From Acidimicrobiaceae bacterium UBA7830 (GTDB taxonomy: Bacteria > Actinomycetota > Acidimicrobiia > Acidimicrobiales > Ilumatobacteraceae): a stretch of 26,970 nt of DNA. Position 1 is the stretch's first letter. Each line of letters starts with the position of its first letter. The stretch spans positions 1 to 26,970 of the forward strand of contig DLTS01000044.1 in assembly GCA_002501485.1 (NCBI GenBank). The letters run 5' to 3'. The notes under the pieces were generated by a model. That model searched no databases. It saw nothing but the letters and a program-made list of their open reading frames with translations, and was not told where the DNA came from. Shown here piece by piece: positions 15,659-24,018 of this stretch. A program made the translations under genes and the position numbers.

Positions 15659-16005
15659 GACGGGGAGTTGACCTATAAGCGGGATCCTGTGACGCCGAAG
15701 CGCCGGTGACCATCCATCTACGCGGCCTACCCGGGAGTGTTGAGCGGGCCGCTCACTCCCTGCTTGGCCTTGCTCCGGAAGGGGTTTGCCAAGCCACACA
15801 GATTGCTCTGTGTGCTGGTGCGCTCTTACCGCACCGTTTCAGCCTTGCCTGTGGTCGGTTGCCCGACCCATCGGCGGTCTGTTCTCTGTTGCACTATCCG
15901 TTAGGTCGCCCCAACCTGGCTCTCGCCAGCATCCTGCCCTGTGAAGTCCCGACTTTCCTCGACCCAGTCGTTGCTGAGCCGCGGCCACCCGTTCAACTCC
16001 CCGTC
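15659..16005 (-). ncRNA. rnpB: RNase P RNA, bacterial type A
   Basis: The minus strand carries the conserved RNase P core in order: GAGGAAAGTCGGGAC (P4 5' strand), ACAGAGAACAGACCGCC, a GAAACGGTGCGGTAAGAGCG segment, TGGCAAACCCC, GGAGCAAGG, CGGGTAGGCCGC and the 3' end ACAGGATCCCGCTTATAGG. The ends are set by a perfect 13-bp P1 helix, GACGGGGAGTTGA (5') with TCAACTCCCCGTC (3'), which gives about 347 nt. This is the catalytic RNA that matures tRNA 5' ends. No terminator hairpin is visible between its 3' end and the SelW-like gene 50 nt downstream. The promoter should lie in 16006-16116, but I could not assign boxes securely. Confidence 0.95.
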
Positions 16006-16116
16006 AGCATTGAGTCTACGACTGTTGATCGACGACCGCGTCGGGATCCAATTGTTGAAGAATTACCTTCAACCAAAGTTGGCTACTGGTGTTACTTAAA
16101 GCGTTCGCCCAAAGGC

Positions 16117-16944
16117 TCAGCAGGACATGTATTCGTAGACGAAGGTGTTCTCTGCTGGAGTTTGGAGAAGAGTTGAGTAGCGAGTGCCCTCATCATCGAC
16201 GTCGCCGGCAACTAGAAGAATCTGTCCAACTTGCCCAAAGGTTGCAGGAACCGCATAACCGATCGGGAACCCCTCCTCAGTCGTCTCCGCCGCGTCGGAG
16301 CTGATACCTGGCCCAAAGTAGCCGTATTTCGCGGAGCTGATCTGCGTCGCAAGCAGCGCCGAACGGCGAGAGGCCGACGCTCCAAGACTCATCAGCCCTT
16401 GGCGATGTGCCGGGGTTTCAGCAAGGCCGACGAGATGCTGATACGAGTGAGCGAGCATCGTCTCGAACGCGTGCGCCACATTTCGGGCGTCACGGCGACT
16501 GTCGTCTGAAGAATCGACTGCGGCAATCACTGGGTTGACGAAACGGTTCCGCACCCATTCGTTCTCACATGCGTAAGGCTCGCCCCCCGCTGCAACAATG
16601 TGTTCGCCGAGCACGCCCGAAGCGGCAACATGATCGCTCACGAAACGTTCGACGTAAGTTTGCTGAGCTGCGGAGAAATAACCGGAAGCGATAAGCGCTG
16701 ACAGCAGTTCGACTAGGGAGTGTTCAAGTGATTGCATTGTCCGCAAGTACACAACATCGTTGACGACGCCTTCTGGAAGCTCGGTTTCACTCTGAGCCAG
16801 ACCCACGCGTCCGGGAGCTGAATCGCCACCAAAATCAGCAGCGCACGCTGAGAGAAATGCACCAAGGCCAAGGGTGAGGCCGCCACGACGAAACAAGGTC
16901 CGGCGATCGAAATCTTTGCTCTTTGGAGAAGCTGGAGTAGTCAT
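16117..16944 (-). CDS. exported ferritin-like domain lipoprotein (Tat-type signal)
   Basis: The protein has 275 residues from ATG 16944. AGAGG sits about 7 nt upstream of this ATG. A GTG five codons earlier overlaps the previous stop and is less likely. The N-terminus has a twin-arginine-like stretch (DRRTLFRRGG) and a lipobox LSAC at 31-34, so it is probably a Tat-exported lipoprotein facing the outside. The mature part has two helical blocks with Glu/His-rich segments, including LEHSLVELLSALIASGYF, DHVAASGVLGEHIVAAGG and AHAFETMLAHSYQHLVGLAE. This is the pattern of ferritin-like/DUF4439-type four-helix proteins. A full di-iron set (E, ExxH, E, ExxH) is not certain from reading alone, so iron binding is an inference. 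Confidence 0.78.
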   Translation of the reverse strand: MTTPASPKSKDFDRRTLFRRGGLTLGLGAFLSACAADFGGDSAPGRVGLAQSETELPEGVVNDVVYLRTMQSLEHSLVELLSALIASGYFSAAQQTYVERFVSDHVAASGVLGEHIVAAGGEPYACENEWVRNRFVNPVIAAVDSSDDSRRDARNVAHAFETMLAHSYQHLVGLAETPAHRQGLMSLGASASRRSALLATQISSAKYGYFGPGISSDAAETTEEGFPIGYAVPATFGQVGQILLVAGDVDDEGTRYSTLLQTPAENTFVYEYMSC

Positions 16945-16955
16945 CTCAGTACCTC

Positions 16956-17522
16956 TCACGCTTCTATCGGCTGCGCCGAGTTCGTCAATGTCATTGCTAC
17001 GTCACTTCCACTACCGAGTACATCAGCAAGCACAACACAGTGGCGTGATTCTGCTGAGGCGATTGACGCAATGACTTCAGCAGAGCCGGCGTCTGACAAT
17101 TTGCCGAGCAACTCGATATGAGTGGCTGCCGCAATCGACTCAAGTTCATACGCCGTCATGGCACGGTCAGTGCCTCGCATTGCCGCCCGGTACGACCCGA
17201 AGACGTCTTCATTGCGCTCGTTGGCACTGAGGCCGGCAAATCCTGCAATGGCTTGGGCGAACGATTCGTGACTGTCGGCCATGATCGTCCATGCCGCCGA
17301 GCCCTTGTCGACCTGTAAAGCTTCGTCGTAGAGGTCGTGAAGTGAGAGTTCGATTCTTTGAGCAAACTTGAGAAGATCGAGCTCTGTTGACGAGAGGCCG
17401 GCTGCAGAGGCGGAGCGTCCGCCGATCATCGTCATTGCAAGCGCTGCTGAGCCCCCCGCAAGCAACTTGCGTCGGAAGTCAGGCTCGTTGAGTTGTGGGG
17501 AGTCGTCCCGGGTGCTCGTCAC
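16956..17522 (-). CDS. exported ferritin-like domain protein (Tat-type signal)
   Basis: The protein has 188 residues from GTG 17522, with AAAGG about 9 nt upstream. Residues 17-41 (FRRKLLAGG...SASAAG) form a twin-arginine-type signal with a likely cleavage near ASA-A. The mature domain has helices carrying AQRIELSLHDLYDEAL, DSHESFAQAIAGFAG, AATHIELLGKLSDAG and AESRHCVVLADVLG. Their E...H placements suit a ferritin-like four-helix bundle (compare Ferritin_2-type secreted proteins). It is the first gene of a two-gene unit with the ferritin-like lipoprotein, with 11 bp between the stop and the chosen start of that gene. The pair could form a hetero-oligomer or serve as a surface iron or stress-related system. 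That is inference only. Confidence 0.75.
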   Translation of the reverse strand: MTSTRDDSPQLNEPDFRRKLLAGGSAALAMTMIGGRSASAAGLSSTELDLLKFAQRIELSLHDLYDEALQVDKGSAAWTIMADSHESFAQAIAGFAGLSANERNEDVFGSYRAAMRGTDRAMTAYELESIAAATHIELLGKLSDAGSAEVIASIASAESRHCVVLADVLGSGSDVAMTLTNSAQPIEA

Positions 17523-17772
17523 GGGGCTACCTTTCTTAACTTTGTGGTCACAGCGGAAAGTTCCAGAAGAAAGTTCCTTGCAGAGTCTATCTCTGTGTGC
17601 CTCCGAAGGCTTTATTTCGTTGACGCTTCAGACCGGGCAAGACAGTGAATCATCTCGGGAATTGTGGGCATGTTCCCTGCGATGTTGGTGAGGGGAGGCG
17701 TAGCAAACCCAAGGTAGGGCAAGGCTGATGAAGTTGGAAAGTATGAGGGGTGAGGTCTGATACGTTGCTGGC
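17523..17772. promoter_or_regulatory. divergent promoter region with GAAAGTTCC direct repeats
   Basis: The 250-bp gap between the ferritin-like pair and the LppM-like gene contains two exact copies of GAAAGTTCC (17556-17564 and 17569-17577), 13 bp apart. Read on the minus strand they are GGAACTTTC, which resembles the -35 element of ECF sigma promoters. A matching -10 could not be fixed, so a repressor/activator site is equally possible. Confidence 0.35.
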
Positions 17773-18552
17773 ATGAACTTTTTTAAATCAATCGCAGCTT
17801 TGATGCTGCCGTTTCTCGTGACCGGGTGTTACGAGATTTCCATGGATCTCAACGTCAATGACGACGGCTCAGGCACCTATGAAGTTATGTTTGAACTCGA
17901 TCTCGTTAGCGTGGCGTTGCTCGTTTCTGAAGAGGGCGAAGATGCTGACCTGAGATCGATCTGCGATGACGCACTAGCGGATGCTGGCGTTGACGAACTT
18001 GCGGGCGACGACTCTGAAGTGAAGGTTGTAAACGATGGCTTGGTGTGTCGCCAGATTGCGACTGGGTCTTGGGAAGCAGGCGACCCTGAGGTTGTTGGAG
18101 ATAGCGGTGACGATCTCGTCCTCACTCAAGTCGGTGATGGCTGGCGCCTCGAATTCAACTTGGGGAGCCTCACGTCCGACCTCGATGATGACGAAGAGGT
18201 GGACCCGGCAATGCTCGCTCTGATGGGCATCGAGATCAGTTATTCGCTGACTGCGACTCTGCCGGGATCGATCACAGAACACAACGGAGAACTATCTGGG
18301 AACACCGTTTCATGGGAAATTAATCTCCTCGAACCTCCTGAAGAGAAAATGCTCTACGTGCAGTCGACACCGGAGGGGTCGAGTAACGCTGCCTTGGTCA
18401 TCGTCATCGTTATCGCTCTCGTGCTGGTCGCTGGGGTTGCCGTATTTTTGCTTCGTCGGAAGAACAATGCGACGGAGACACCAGAAACTGAGACCCCTGA
18501 GGTTTCGATCGCTGAAGTAGAGGATTCAGAGGGCGAGTCTTCGACTGAGTAG
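17773..18552 (+). CDS. LppM-like lipoprotein with C-terminal membrane anchor
   Basis: The protein has 259 residues. The signal peptide ends in the lipobox LVTGC (C19), followed by YEISMDLNVNDDGSGTYEVMF. This is the opening strand pair of the LppM domain known from mycobacterial surface lipoproteins. The domain is strongly acidic (for example DLDDDEEVDP) and runs to about residue 195. A single hydrophobic span follows at about 206-228 (ALVIVIVIALVLVAGVAVFLL), then RRK and an acidic Thr/Glu-rich cytoplasmic tail. It would thus be anchored at both ends, outside the membrane. Function is unknown. LppM in M. tuberculosis affects phagosome blocking, which should not be transferred to this organism. 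Confidence 0.82.
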   Translation: MNFFKSIAALMLPFLVTGCYEISMDLNVNDDGSGTYEVMFELDLVSVALLVSEEGEDADLRSICDDALADAGVDELAGDDSEVKVVNDGLVCRQIATGSWEAGDPEVVGDSGDDLVLTQVGDGWRLEFNLGSLTSDLDDDEEVDPAMLALMGIEISYSLTATLPGSITEHNGELSGNTVSWEINLLEPPEEKMLYVQSTPEGSSNAALVIVIVIALVLVAGVAVFLLRRKNNATETPETETPEVSIAEVEDSEGESSTE

Positions 18553-18608
18553 GTCTGTCGATAGCAAACGAAGGCCCTCGATACGAGGCGGGTGGCTCCA
18601 CAACTTAT

Positions 18609-20069
18609 TTAGAAATCGAGGCTTGAAAGCTCGGGAATCCAGCCTCGTGATCGAGATGTCGCCTGCTCCCATTTCGAGCGAACGTCAACGCGATCAAACG
18701 AGTCGTCGGGATGCACGATGACCTGAGGGTTCCACATTTCTGCAGTGTCGACCACCGTTGAGATTTCGTGAGTTCCAACGAGGGCCAGCCGGCCTGCTCC
18801 GACGGTCGTGCCTTCGGTGTGGGGAGAAACCTCGACCGTGAGTCCGGTGAAGTTTGCAAGAGTCTGGACAAAGAACGGGTTTTGGCTCATGCCGCCGTCG
18901 ATTCTGACGACATCGACGTCGGCGACAGCATCCGTTTGAACCGCTTCAACGAGATCTGCTCCACGATGCGCTATTCCTTCAACGACTGCTCTCACCATGT
19001 GGGCTCGAGTGGTACCACGGGTGATTCCGGTAAAAGTGCTCCGAGCGCCGTAGTCCCAGTGGGGGGTTCCCAGTCCCAGCGGTGCAGGAACAAACATGAC
19101 GCCATCGGTCGACGAGCATGATGAAGCAACATCGTGACTCTCGGCGCTTGAAGAAATGATCTTGAGATCGTCTCGAAGCCAATCAATGTTTGAGCCCGCT
19201 GCGAGCATGATCGACTCAGCACCAAACGTGCGTTGGCCTCCTTCTGCCCACGCAACGATGCCGAAACATCCCCCGTCGCCGCGCCGGGTTGATTGAGCAA
19301 GGGGCGAGTCATTACTGACGACGGTGTCAAGCATGCCGCCCGTCCCAAAGGTGATCTTTGCAAGCCCAGGGTTCACGCAGCCTTGGCCGACGAGAGACGC
19401 CTGCTGGTCACCGATGAGCGCGACTATCGGTGGCGCACCCGGCAACCCGTGAGCGATCGCACACTCACCCACGCTGTCAACAATCTGCGGAAGCATTGAC
19501 ATCGGAGTGCTGAACACGTCACACAGATGCTCGCTCCACGACGCGCCCAGTGGGTCATACCAACCGGTAACTGCGGCGTTGGTGTGATCGGTCACATGAG
19601 ACTCGCCACGAGACAGCATCCACGTGATCCACGAATCAACCGTGCCAACGCAGAGATTGTTGGGCCCAGCAGATTCGACTGATTGCAGCAACCATTGTGC
19701 TTTCGTTGCGCTCTGGTTCGGCGCAACCGTGACTCCATGCTCGCTTCGTGCGGTCATGCATTCGCCGACGGTGCGAAGGTCTTGCCAGCTGAGCCCGGGC
19801 CCGATCGGTTCGCCCGATAAGCGATCCCAAACCACGGTGCTTGCACGTTGTGTGGTAATCGCTACCCCGGTCACTGCGCCGACACCATTCACTGCCGAAG
19901 CTGCCAGCTCTTGAACTGTGTTGGCCAGGGCAATCGGGTCAAACTCGACGAGGCCAGCAAACGGCGACGACGGTGGCTGCTGTTGCTGTTGGAACCCAAC
20001 GATGTTGCCGTCGGAACTCATCGTTGCGACACGAACGCTTGTCGTGCCAATGTCGATGACAAGGATCAC
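18609..20069 (-). CDS. glpK: glycerol kinase (FGGY family)
   Basis: This 486-residue FGGY carbohydrate kinase catalyses ATP-dependent phosphorylation of glycerol to sn-glycerol-3-phosphate. The nucleotide-binding DIGTTSVRV is at residues 5-13. AITTQRASTVVWDRLSGEPIG and LSWQDLRT match the glycerol-kinase substrate loop. The catalytic-base region IGDQQASLVGQGC is mid-protein, and the FGGY-C domain contains FGTGGML and DGGMSQNPFF. Some other FGGY kinases share these motifs, but the operon with glpD makes glycerol the best substrate. It is the last gene of a four-gene operon and overlaps the membrane-protein stop by 4 bp. The N-terminus has a glutamine run (QQQQQ). Confidence 0.86.
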   Translation of the reverse strand: MILVIDIGTTSVRVATMSSDGNIVGFQQQQQPPSSPFAGLVEFDPIALANTVQELAASAVNGVGAVTGVAITTQRASTVVWDRLSGEPIGPGLSWQDLRTVGECMTARSEHGVTVAPNQSATKAQWLLQSVESAGPNNLCVGTVDSWITWMLSRGESHVTDHTNAAVTGWYDPLGASWSEHLCDVFSTPMSMLPQIVDSVGECAIAHGLPGAPPIVALIGDQQASLVGQGCVNPGLAKITFGTGGMLDTVVSNDSPLAQSTRRGDGGCFGIVAWAEGGQRTFGAESIMLAAGSNIDWLRDDLKIISSSAESHDVASSCSSTDGVMFVPAPLGLGTPHWDYGARSTFTGITRGTTRAHMVRAVVEGIAHRGADLVEAVQTDAVADVDVVRIDGGMSQNPFFVQTLANFTGLTVEVSPHTEGTTVGAGRLALVGTHEISTVVDTAEMWNPQVIVHPDDSFDRVDVRSKWEQATSRSRGWIPELSSLDF

Positions 20070-20485
20070 TGCGACGACCGTTCAAACGAAGGAACAAATC
20101 CTTTGGCTCGAAGCCGCCGGCCAATCCATCCGCCGATTAGGCCAACCCCTCCAACGACGCTGAGATTGAAGAACGCCCCAAACCAGTTGACACTGTTACC
20201 CGAGACGAGCTGAATAACGATGAAGATCATTTGTGCTGCCGAGTATGTGCCGACGGCGGTGACAAGACCATGGCTGAGCGGAAGGTCAAGACGTTGCACC
20301 CAAGCTGCGCAGCCAGCACCGAGGGTGAAACCGCCGACGGCTCCGAGCACCAGCCAGATCGCAAGGGCTGTCGAGTCACGGCTCGCAGCCCACGATGCCC
20401 CGATCGAAAATGGGATCGCGAAAATGAGTGAAACCATTGCCCCCATGCGAAGCGCAGCGGTGTCCCAACGTTGTGATGTCTCCAT
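20066..20485 (-). CDS. hypothetical membrane protein within the glycerol-lipid operon
   Basis: The protein has 139 residues from ATG 20485. A TTG three codons earlier would overlap the agpS-like stop. It has four hydrophobic spans (about 12-30, 38-58, 70-95 and 105-120), each rich in glycine and alanine, for example LGAVGGFTLGAGCAAWV and LSVVGGVGLIGGWIG. The tail is basic and cytoplasmic (RRLRAKGF). No known family is recognised. The position between the agpS-like gene and glpK, with a 4-bp overlap into glpK, suggests a role linked to glycerol uptake or lipid handling. It lacks the NPA motifs of an aquaglyceroporin, so it is not GlpF. Confidence 0.68.
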   Translation of the reverse strand: METSQRWDTAALRMGAMVSLIFAIPFSIGASWAASRDSTALAIWLVLGAVGGFTLGAGCAAWVQRLDLPLSHGLVTAVGTYSAAQMIFIVIQLVSGNSVNWFGAFFNLSVVGGVGLIGGWIGRRLRAKGFVPSFERSSQ

Positions 20486-20487
20486 CG

Positions 20488-21990
20488 CTACCAACCTGAC
20501 GTTCCAAATTTGTCGACGAAACCCATCTTCCCGGGATTCATGATTCCATGAGGGTCGAGGGCATCTTTGATGAGTTGCAACGTCTTGAATGCTGAGCCAA
20601 GTGCCTCATGCATGTATCTCGACCTGTTTAAACCAACACCATGGTGGTGCGACAGGTTCGCTCCAGTTCGAAGGGCCGCCCGTTGAGACTCATCCCAGAG
20701 AGTTCGGTGGATCGCGTCAATTTCTGGAAGAGGTGTGTCTCGAGGTGGCCGTGACGCAAGGCTGAAATACAGGCAGGCTCCATCGAGATAGCTGTGCGAA
20801 AGATGGGCGGAAGCAGAGACCGCGTGCGGAGTCGAAAGGGCAGCGTCACGCACCGCCTTATAGACAGCATCAAGTTTTGACCATGGCACCGTGACTTCCA
20901 TCGTGTCGATAACAAATCCCTTTTTGGTGAGCTCCTGCAGAGCCGTGGTGTCATTGCGATGTTCAAGCCAGTGTTCAACTCGGTCGTGCTCAACAACCGA
21001 GCCACCACACTTCACAAAAAACTCGTCGACGGTCGCAAGGGTGGCGTCGACGATTTGCTGGTGGCCCTCATCGAGCACCAGCACAATCGTGTCTTTGCCA
21101 TTGCCACCATGCGACCGCGCCGACTCAATCGGGTCATACAGCCGAAGAACCGCAGGTGTCGCCTCATGGCGAATGGCCAGTCGGCACGCTTCGAACGCAT
21201 CTGACAATGTGGGGAACGAATAGGTGGCACGACCCTGATAGCTGCTCACCGGATGGGTCCGCAACGTGGCTGACGTGATGATGCCCAGCGTCCCCTCTGA
21301 ACCGATAAACACGTGATTGAGATCAGGTCCGACCGCCCCAGCAGCATGGCCCCCGGTATGAATAATCGACCCATCAGCAAGCACAACCTCCAGGCCGACC
21401 ACCATCTCTTCGATCTTTCCGTACCGAGTCGAATATTGGCCTGCACCCCGACAAGCAACCCAACCGCCGACAGTCGACAGGTCGAAACTCTGCGGGTGGT
21501 GCCCGACGGTGATGCCGTGCTCTGAACGCAAGAAGTGCTCAAGATCGGGGCCGAACACCCCGCATTGCGCAGTGACGATGCCAGACACCTCGTCAACTTC
21601 CACGATCGAGTTCATCTCCGACAGATCGACGACAACACCACCATGCACCGGTATCGATCCACCGCACACCCCTGATCTTCCACCGGCAGCAGTGACAGGA
21701 ATGACGGCGTCATGGCAGATCGACATCACCTGTGAGACCTCCTCGATCGATCTCGGATGAGCTACCACTGCAGCAAGCGCACCAACCTCACCAGCGAGTG
21801 CCCAATGAAGTGCAAGCGGCCACCAGTCACGGCTCATTTCAGCAACAGCGAATTCGTTCCCTCCGAGACGAGTGACTCGACAGATCGATGAGAGCGACTC
21901 GGCAACCGATTCCTGAACTGGAACCCAGGTGCCCTCGAGATGTTGATCGGCACCTCCGAGCTCAATCGGGGGAGTAGGTGTTGTGGGCAT
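20488..21990 (-). CDS. FAD-binding oxidase, alkyl-dihydroxyacetonephosphate synthase-like
   Basis: The product is 500 residues of the vanillyl-alcohol-oxidase/PCMH flavoprotein family. The FAD-binding PVTAAGGRSGVCGG is at 98-111. DLSTVGGWVACRGAGQYSTR at 170-189 and the following YGKIEEMV are strongly AGPS-like. The C-terminal LSHHHGVGLNRSRY has the three-histidine run (448-450) that forms the AGPS active site. In ether-lipid synthesis AGPS replaces the acyl chain of acyl-DHAP by a fatty alcohol. Actinobacterial homologues such as Rv2251 sit near glpD, and their reaction is not proven. A D-lactate/glycolate-type dehydrogenase is the alternative. The start codon overlaps the glpD stop (TAATG). 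Confidence 0.82.
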   Translation of the reverse strand: MPTTPTPPIELGGADQHLEGTWVPVQESVAESLSSICRVTRLGGNEFAVAEMSRDWWPLALHWALAGEVGALAAVVAHPRSIEEVSQVMSICHDAVIPVTAAGGRSGVCGGSIPVHGGVVVDLSEMNSIVEVDEVSGIVTAQCGVFGPDLEHFLRSEHGITVGHHPQSFDLSTVGGWVACRGAGQYSTRYGKIEEMVVGLEVVLADGSIIHTGGHAAGAVGPDLNHVFIGSEGTLGIITSATLRTHPVSSYQGRATYSFPTLSDAFEACRLAIRHEATPAVLRLYDPIESARSHGGNGKDTIVLVLDEGHQQIVDATLATVDEFFVKCGGSVVEHDRVEHWLEHRNDTTALQELTKKGFVIDTMEVTVPWSKLDAVYKAVRDAALSTPHAVSASAHLSHSYLDGACLYFSLASRPPRDTPLPEIDAIHRTLWDESQRAALRTGANLSHHHGVGLNRSRYMHEALGSAFKTLQLIKDALDPHGIMNPGKMGFVDKFGTSGW

Positions 21991-23609
21991 TACTGAATTC
22001 CTTCACGCATTGCATCGATTTCAGAGTGACACAGGTCGGTGTAGCTCTGGAGTTCTTGTTGGCGAGTTGATTCTGACCAGCCGAGTTCGCGCTGCATGAT
22101 GAACGAGACCGGTTCGGCGCACTCCATTGCAAGATCTCGATGCAACAGATGAAGTCGTGATCGTCTCGTCAACACGTCGACGAGATGAATCGCTGCCTCA
22201 TGTCGAACTGCGTACACCACATCAGTTTCGGTCAGAGTTGAGTGCAGGGGAAGATTACTGGAAGAGGCGTTGCTGCGGATGCTGTCGAGTAACTGAGGGT
22301 TGCGATCGGCGAGCAGAGTTTTACGGGTTGAACATGGCTTTCGTTTTCCAAGAATGCGCTCGACGTGGTTCAACGTATCTTCAGCCATCGAGCGGTAGGT
22401 GGTGAGTTTCCCGCCGACGACCCGAACGTAGCCAGAGGAGCTCATATCGACACGATGACGTCGGCTGACATCGGCTGTGCGACCTTCGGTGTCATCATCT
22501 GAAGTCACCAGCGGTCGAAGGCCCGACCACACACCGATCACGTGATCTTGCGTGATCGATGACTCCATTGCTGCATTCACTGAACGGAGCAGATACTCGA
22601 CGTCATCTGAAGTGCATGCCGGGTCATCAAGAGTTCCGGAATGGTCGGTGTCGGTCGTGCCGATGTAAGCAACATCGAACGTTCCGTCGAGCTGGGGTTT
22701 GTCGGGAATAAGAAACACGCTTCGCTTATCGCCGGGCACGGGCAGCACCATCGCCACCTGCGTTTGCACTAGTTCCCAGGGAATGGTGACATGCACGCCG
22801 CGAGCCGGGCGAACAGTTAAGGCGGGTAGCGGTTCTGCAAGTTCGCCATTCACAAGATCGTCAACCCGCTCGGCCCACACGCCGGCGGCGTTCACAACGC
22901 ATCGAGTCTGCAGTGAGATATGAGAACCATCAACGTCGAGTTCAACGGTGTTGACGGCGCCACTATTGACCGTGACGCCAGTTAACGAGCAGTAGTTGAC
23001 CGCCAGAGCTCCTTCGCGCACCGCCGTTGCGGCCACGTCGAGGGTGAGCCTTGCGTCGTCTGCCCGGGCGTCGTAATAGAGATACCCGCCAGCGATCCGG
23101 TCGCTGTTCAGGAGCGGAGCCATCTTCGCCACTCCCGATTTCCTCAACCTTCGATGTAAACGCCCGATGCGCCAGCCGCCGGCGGTGTCGTAGGCCCACA
23201 GCGCGCTCCCTAACGCTCTCGCAATGCGACGTGGAAACAACCCATCTTTCGTGAAAATCGGTAGGAGAAACGGAAGAACTTCAACTCGACCCTGCGCGAT
23301 TCGCTGCAAGATGCTTCGCTCTCGAAGCGCCTCGCGAACTAACGCCACATCACCCTGTTGCAGGTATCGCAGGCCACCGTGTACGAGCTTCGAGCTTTTT
23401 GACGATGTGCCGGAGGCAAAATCGCCTCGCTCGACAAGGACAACGTCAAAACCTCGAAGCGCTGCATCAAGAGCGACACCAGCGCCAGTAATGCCACCAC
23501 CGACGACAACAAGATCGACTGCTTCGGAGCGATCCGCCTTTGCTCGCAACTGCTCCAGCATGACGTTCCGGTCAATTCCGCTTCCGGCATGAACTTTCCG
23601 CACCGACAT
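21990..23609 (-). CDS. glpD: glycerol-3-phosphate dehydrogenase (FAD, GlpD type)
   Basis: The product is about 539 residues. It oxidises sn-glycerol-3-phosphate to DHAP and passes electrons to quinone at the membrane. The Rossmann FAD motif VVVGGGITGAG is near residue 34. It is followed by the diagnostic ERGDFASGTSSKSSKLVHGG (60-79), LRYLQQGD and, later, VRPARGVHVTIP and GGKLTTYRSMAED. The helical GlpD C-terminal domain (about 400-539) is complete. The frame is open up to a TTG at 23708, but the ATG at 23609 gives the usual family N-terminus and is preferred. The extra 33 codons are also promoter-like. It is the first gene of the operon leading to glpK and is divergent from whiB. Confidence 0.9.
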   Translation of the reverse strand: MSVRKVHAGSGIDRNVMLEQLRAKADRSEAVDLVVVGGGITGAGVALDAALRGFDVVLVERGDFASGTSSKSSKLVHGGLRYLQQGDVALVREALRERSILQRIAQGRVEVLPFLLPIFTKDGLFPRRIARALGSALWAYDTAGGWRIGRLHRRLRKSGVAKMAPLLNSDRIAGGYLYYDARADDARLTLDVAATAVREGALAVNYCSLTGVTVNSGAVNTVELDVDGSHISLQTRCVVNAAGVWAERVDDLVNGELAEPLPALTVRPARGVHVTIPWELVQTQVAMVLPVPGDKRSVFLIPDKPQLDGTFDVAYIGTTDTDHSGTLDDPACTSDDVEYLLRSVNAAMESSITQDHVIGVWSGLRPLVTSDDDTEGRTADVSRRHRVDMSSSGYVRVVGGKLTTYRSMAEDTLNHVERILGKRKPCSTRKTLLADRNPQLLDSIRSNASSSNLPLHSTLTETDVVYAVRHEAAIHLVDVLTRRSRLHLLHRDLAMECAEPVSFIMQRELGWSESTRQQELQSYTDLCHSEIDAMREGIQ

Positions 23610-23745
23610 ATCGTAGTGAGACCCAGGAGCAGGCTGGAGAGACGTGCGAGACACCAAAAAATGTTTAATTTCCCATTGCGTCTCAGCGGCGCTGCGTTCT
23701 AGTGTCAAAAGTCACAGCTCGTAACCAAAACGGGGGGTAGCAGCA

Positions 23746-23985
23746 ATGGCCGATCACGACTTTGAATGGCGAATGGCTGGAGCCTGCCGCGGGTTAGATC
23801 CCGACATCTTTTACCCGGAAGAACACGACGATGCCGAGATCGCTAAAGAGATTTGTGATTCATGCGTCGTGCAAGTTGCATGCCTCGAACATGCGCTCGC
23901 CCGCCGAGAAAAAGTAGGCGTCTGGGGTGGGGCAACAGAGCGTGAACGTCGCAGGATGATCCGACAACGCCGACGTTCCGCCTGA
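23746..23985 (+). CDS. WhiB-family iron-sulfur transcriptional regulator
   Basis: This 79-residue protein carries the four WhiB cluster ligands C14, C37, C40 and C46 (spacing Cx22CxxCx5C), the G[VI]WGG turn in KVGVWGGATERERRR and a basic DNA-binding tail ending RRRR. WhiB proteins bind a [4Fe-4S] cluster, associate with the primary sigma factor and occur only in actinobacteria and their phages. The exact subgroup (WhiB1/WhmD-like) is not safely assignable. The start is supported by a GGGGGGTAG Shine-Dalgarno region about 6 nt upstream. It is divergent from glpD, with a roughly 137-bp gap to the chosen glpD start, and lies just upstream of trpD. Confidence 0.95.
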   Translation: MADHDFEWRMAGACRGLDPDIFYPEEHDDAEIAKEICDSCVVQVACLEHALARREKVGVWGGATERERRRMIRQRRRSA

Positions 23986-24018
23986 GGGCAACGACACATT
24001 TTCTCTTAGCCTGCGCCT

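Noticed and set aside
17540..17577. ECF-sigma promoter (GGAAC ... GTT) before the ferritin-like genes
   Set aside because: The GGAACTTTC copies resemble a -35 box, but the only GTT at suitable distance would put the transcription start within the ribosome-binding site. Kept only as an unspecified repeat.
18576..18588. Hairpin CCTCG-ATA-CGAGG between convergent genes as terminator
   Set aside because: The stem is only 5 bp with no T-tract on either strand, so a terminator cannot be supported.
23610..23708. Upstream TTG start for glpD giving 33 extra residues
   Set aside because: The extension is unlike GlpD N-termini, lacks a clear ribosome-binding site and lies in promoter-like sequence. 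ATG 23609 fits the family better.
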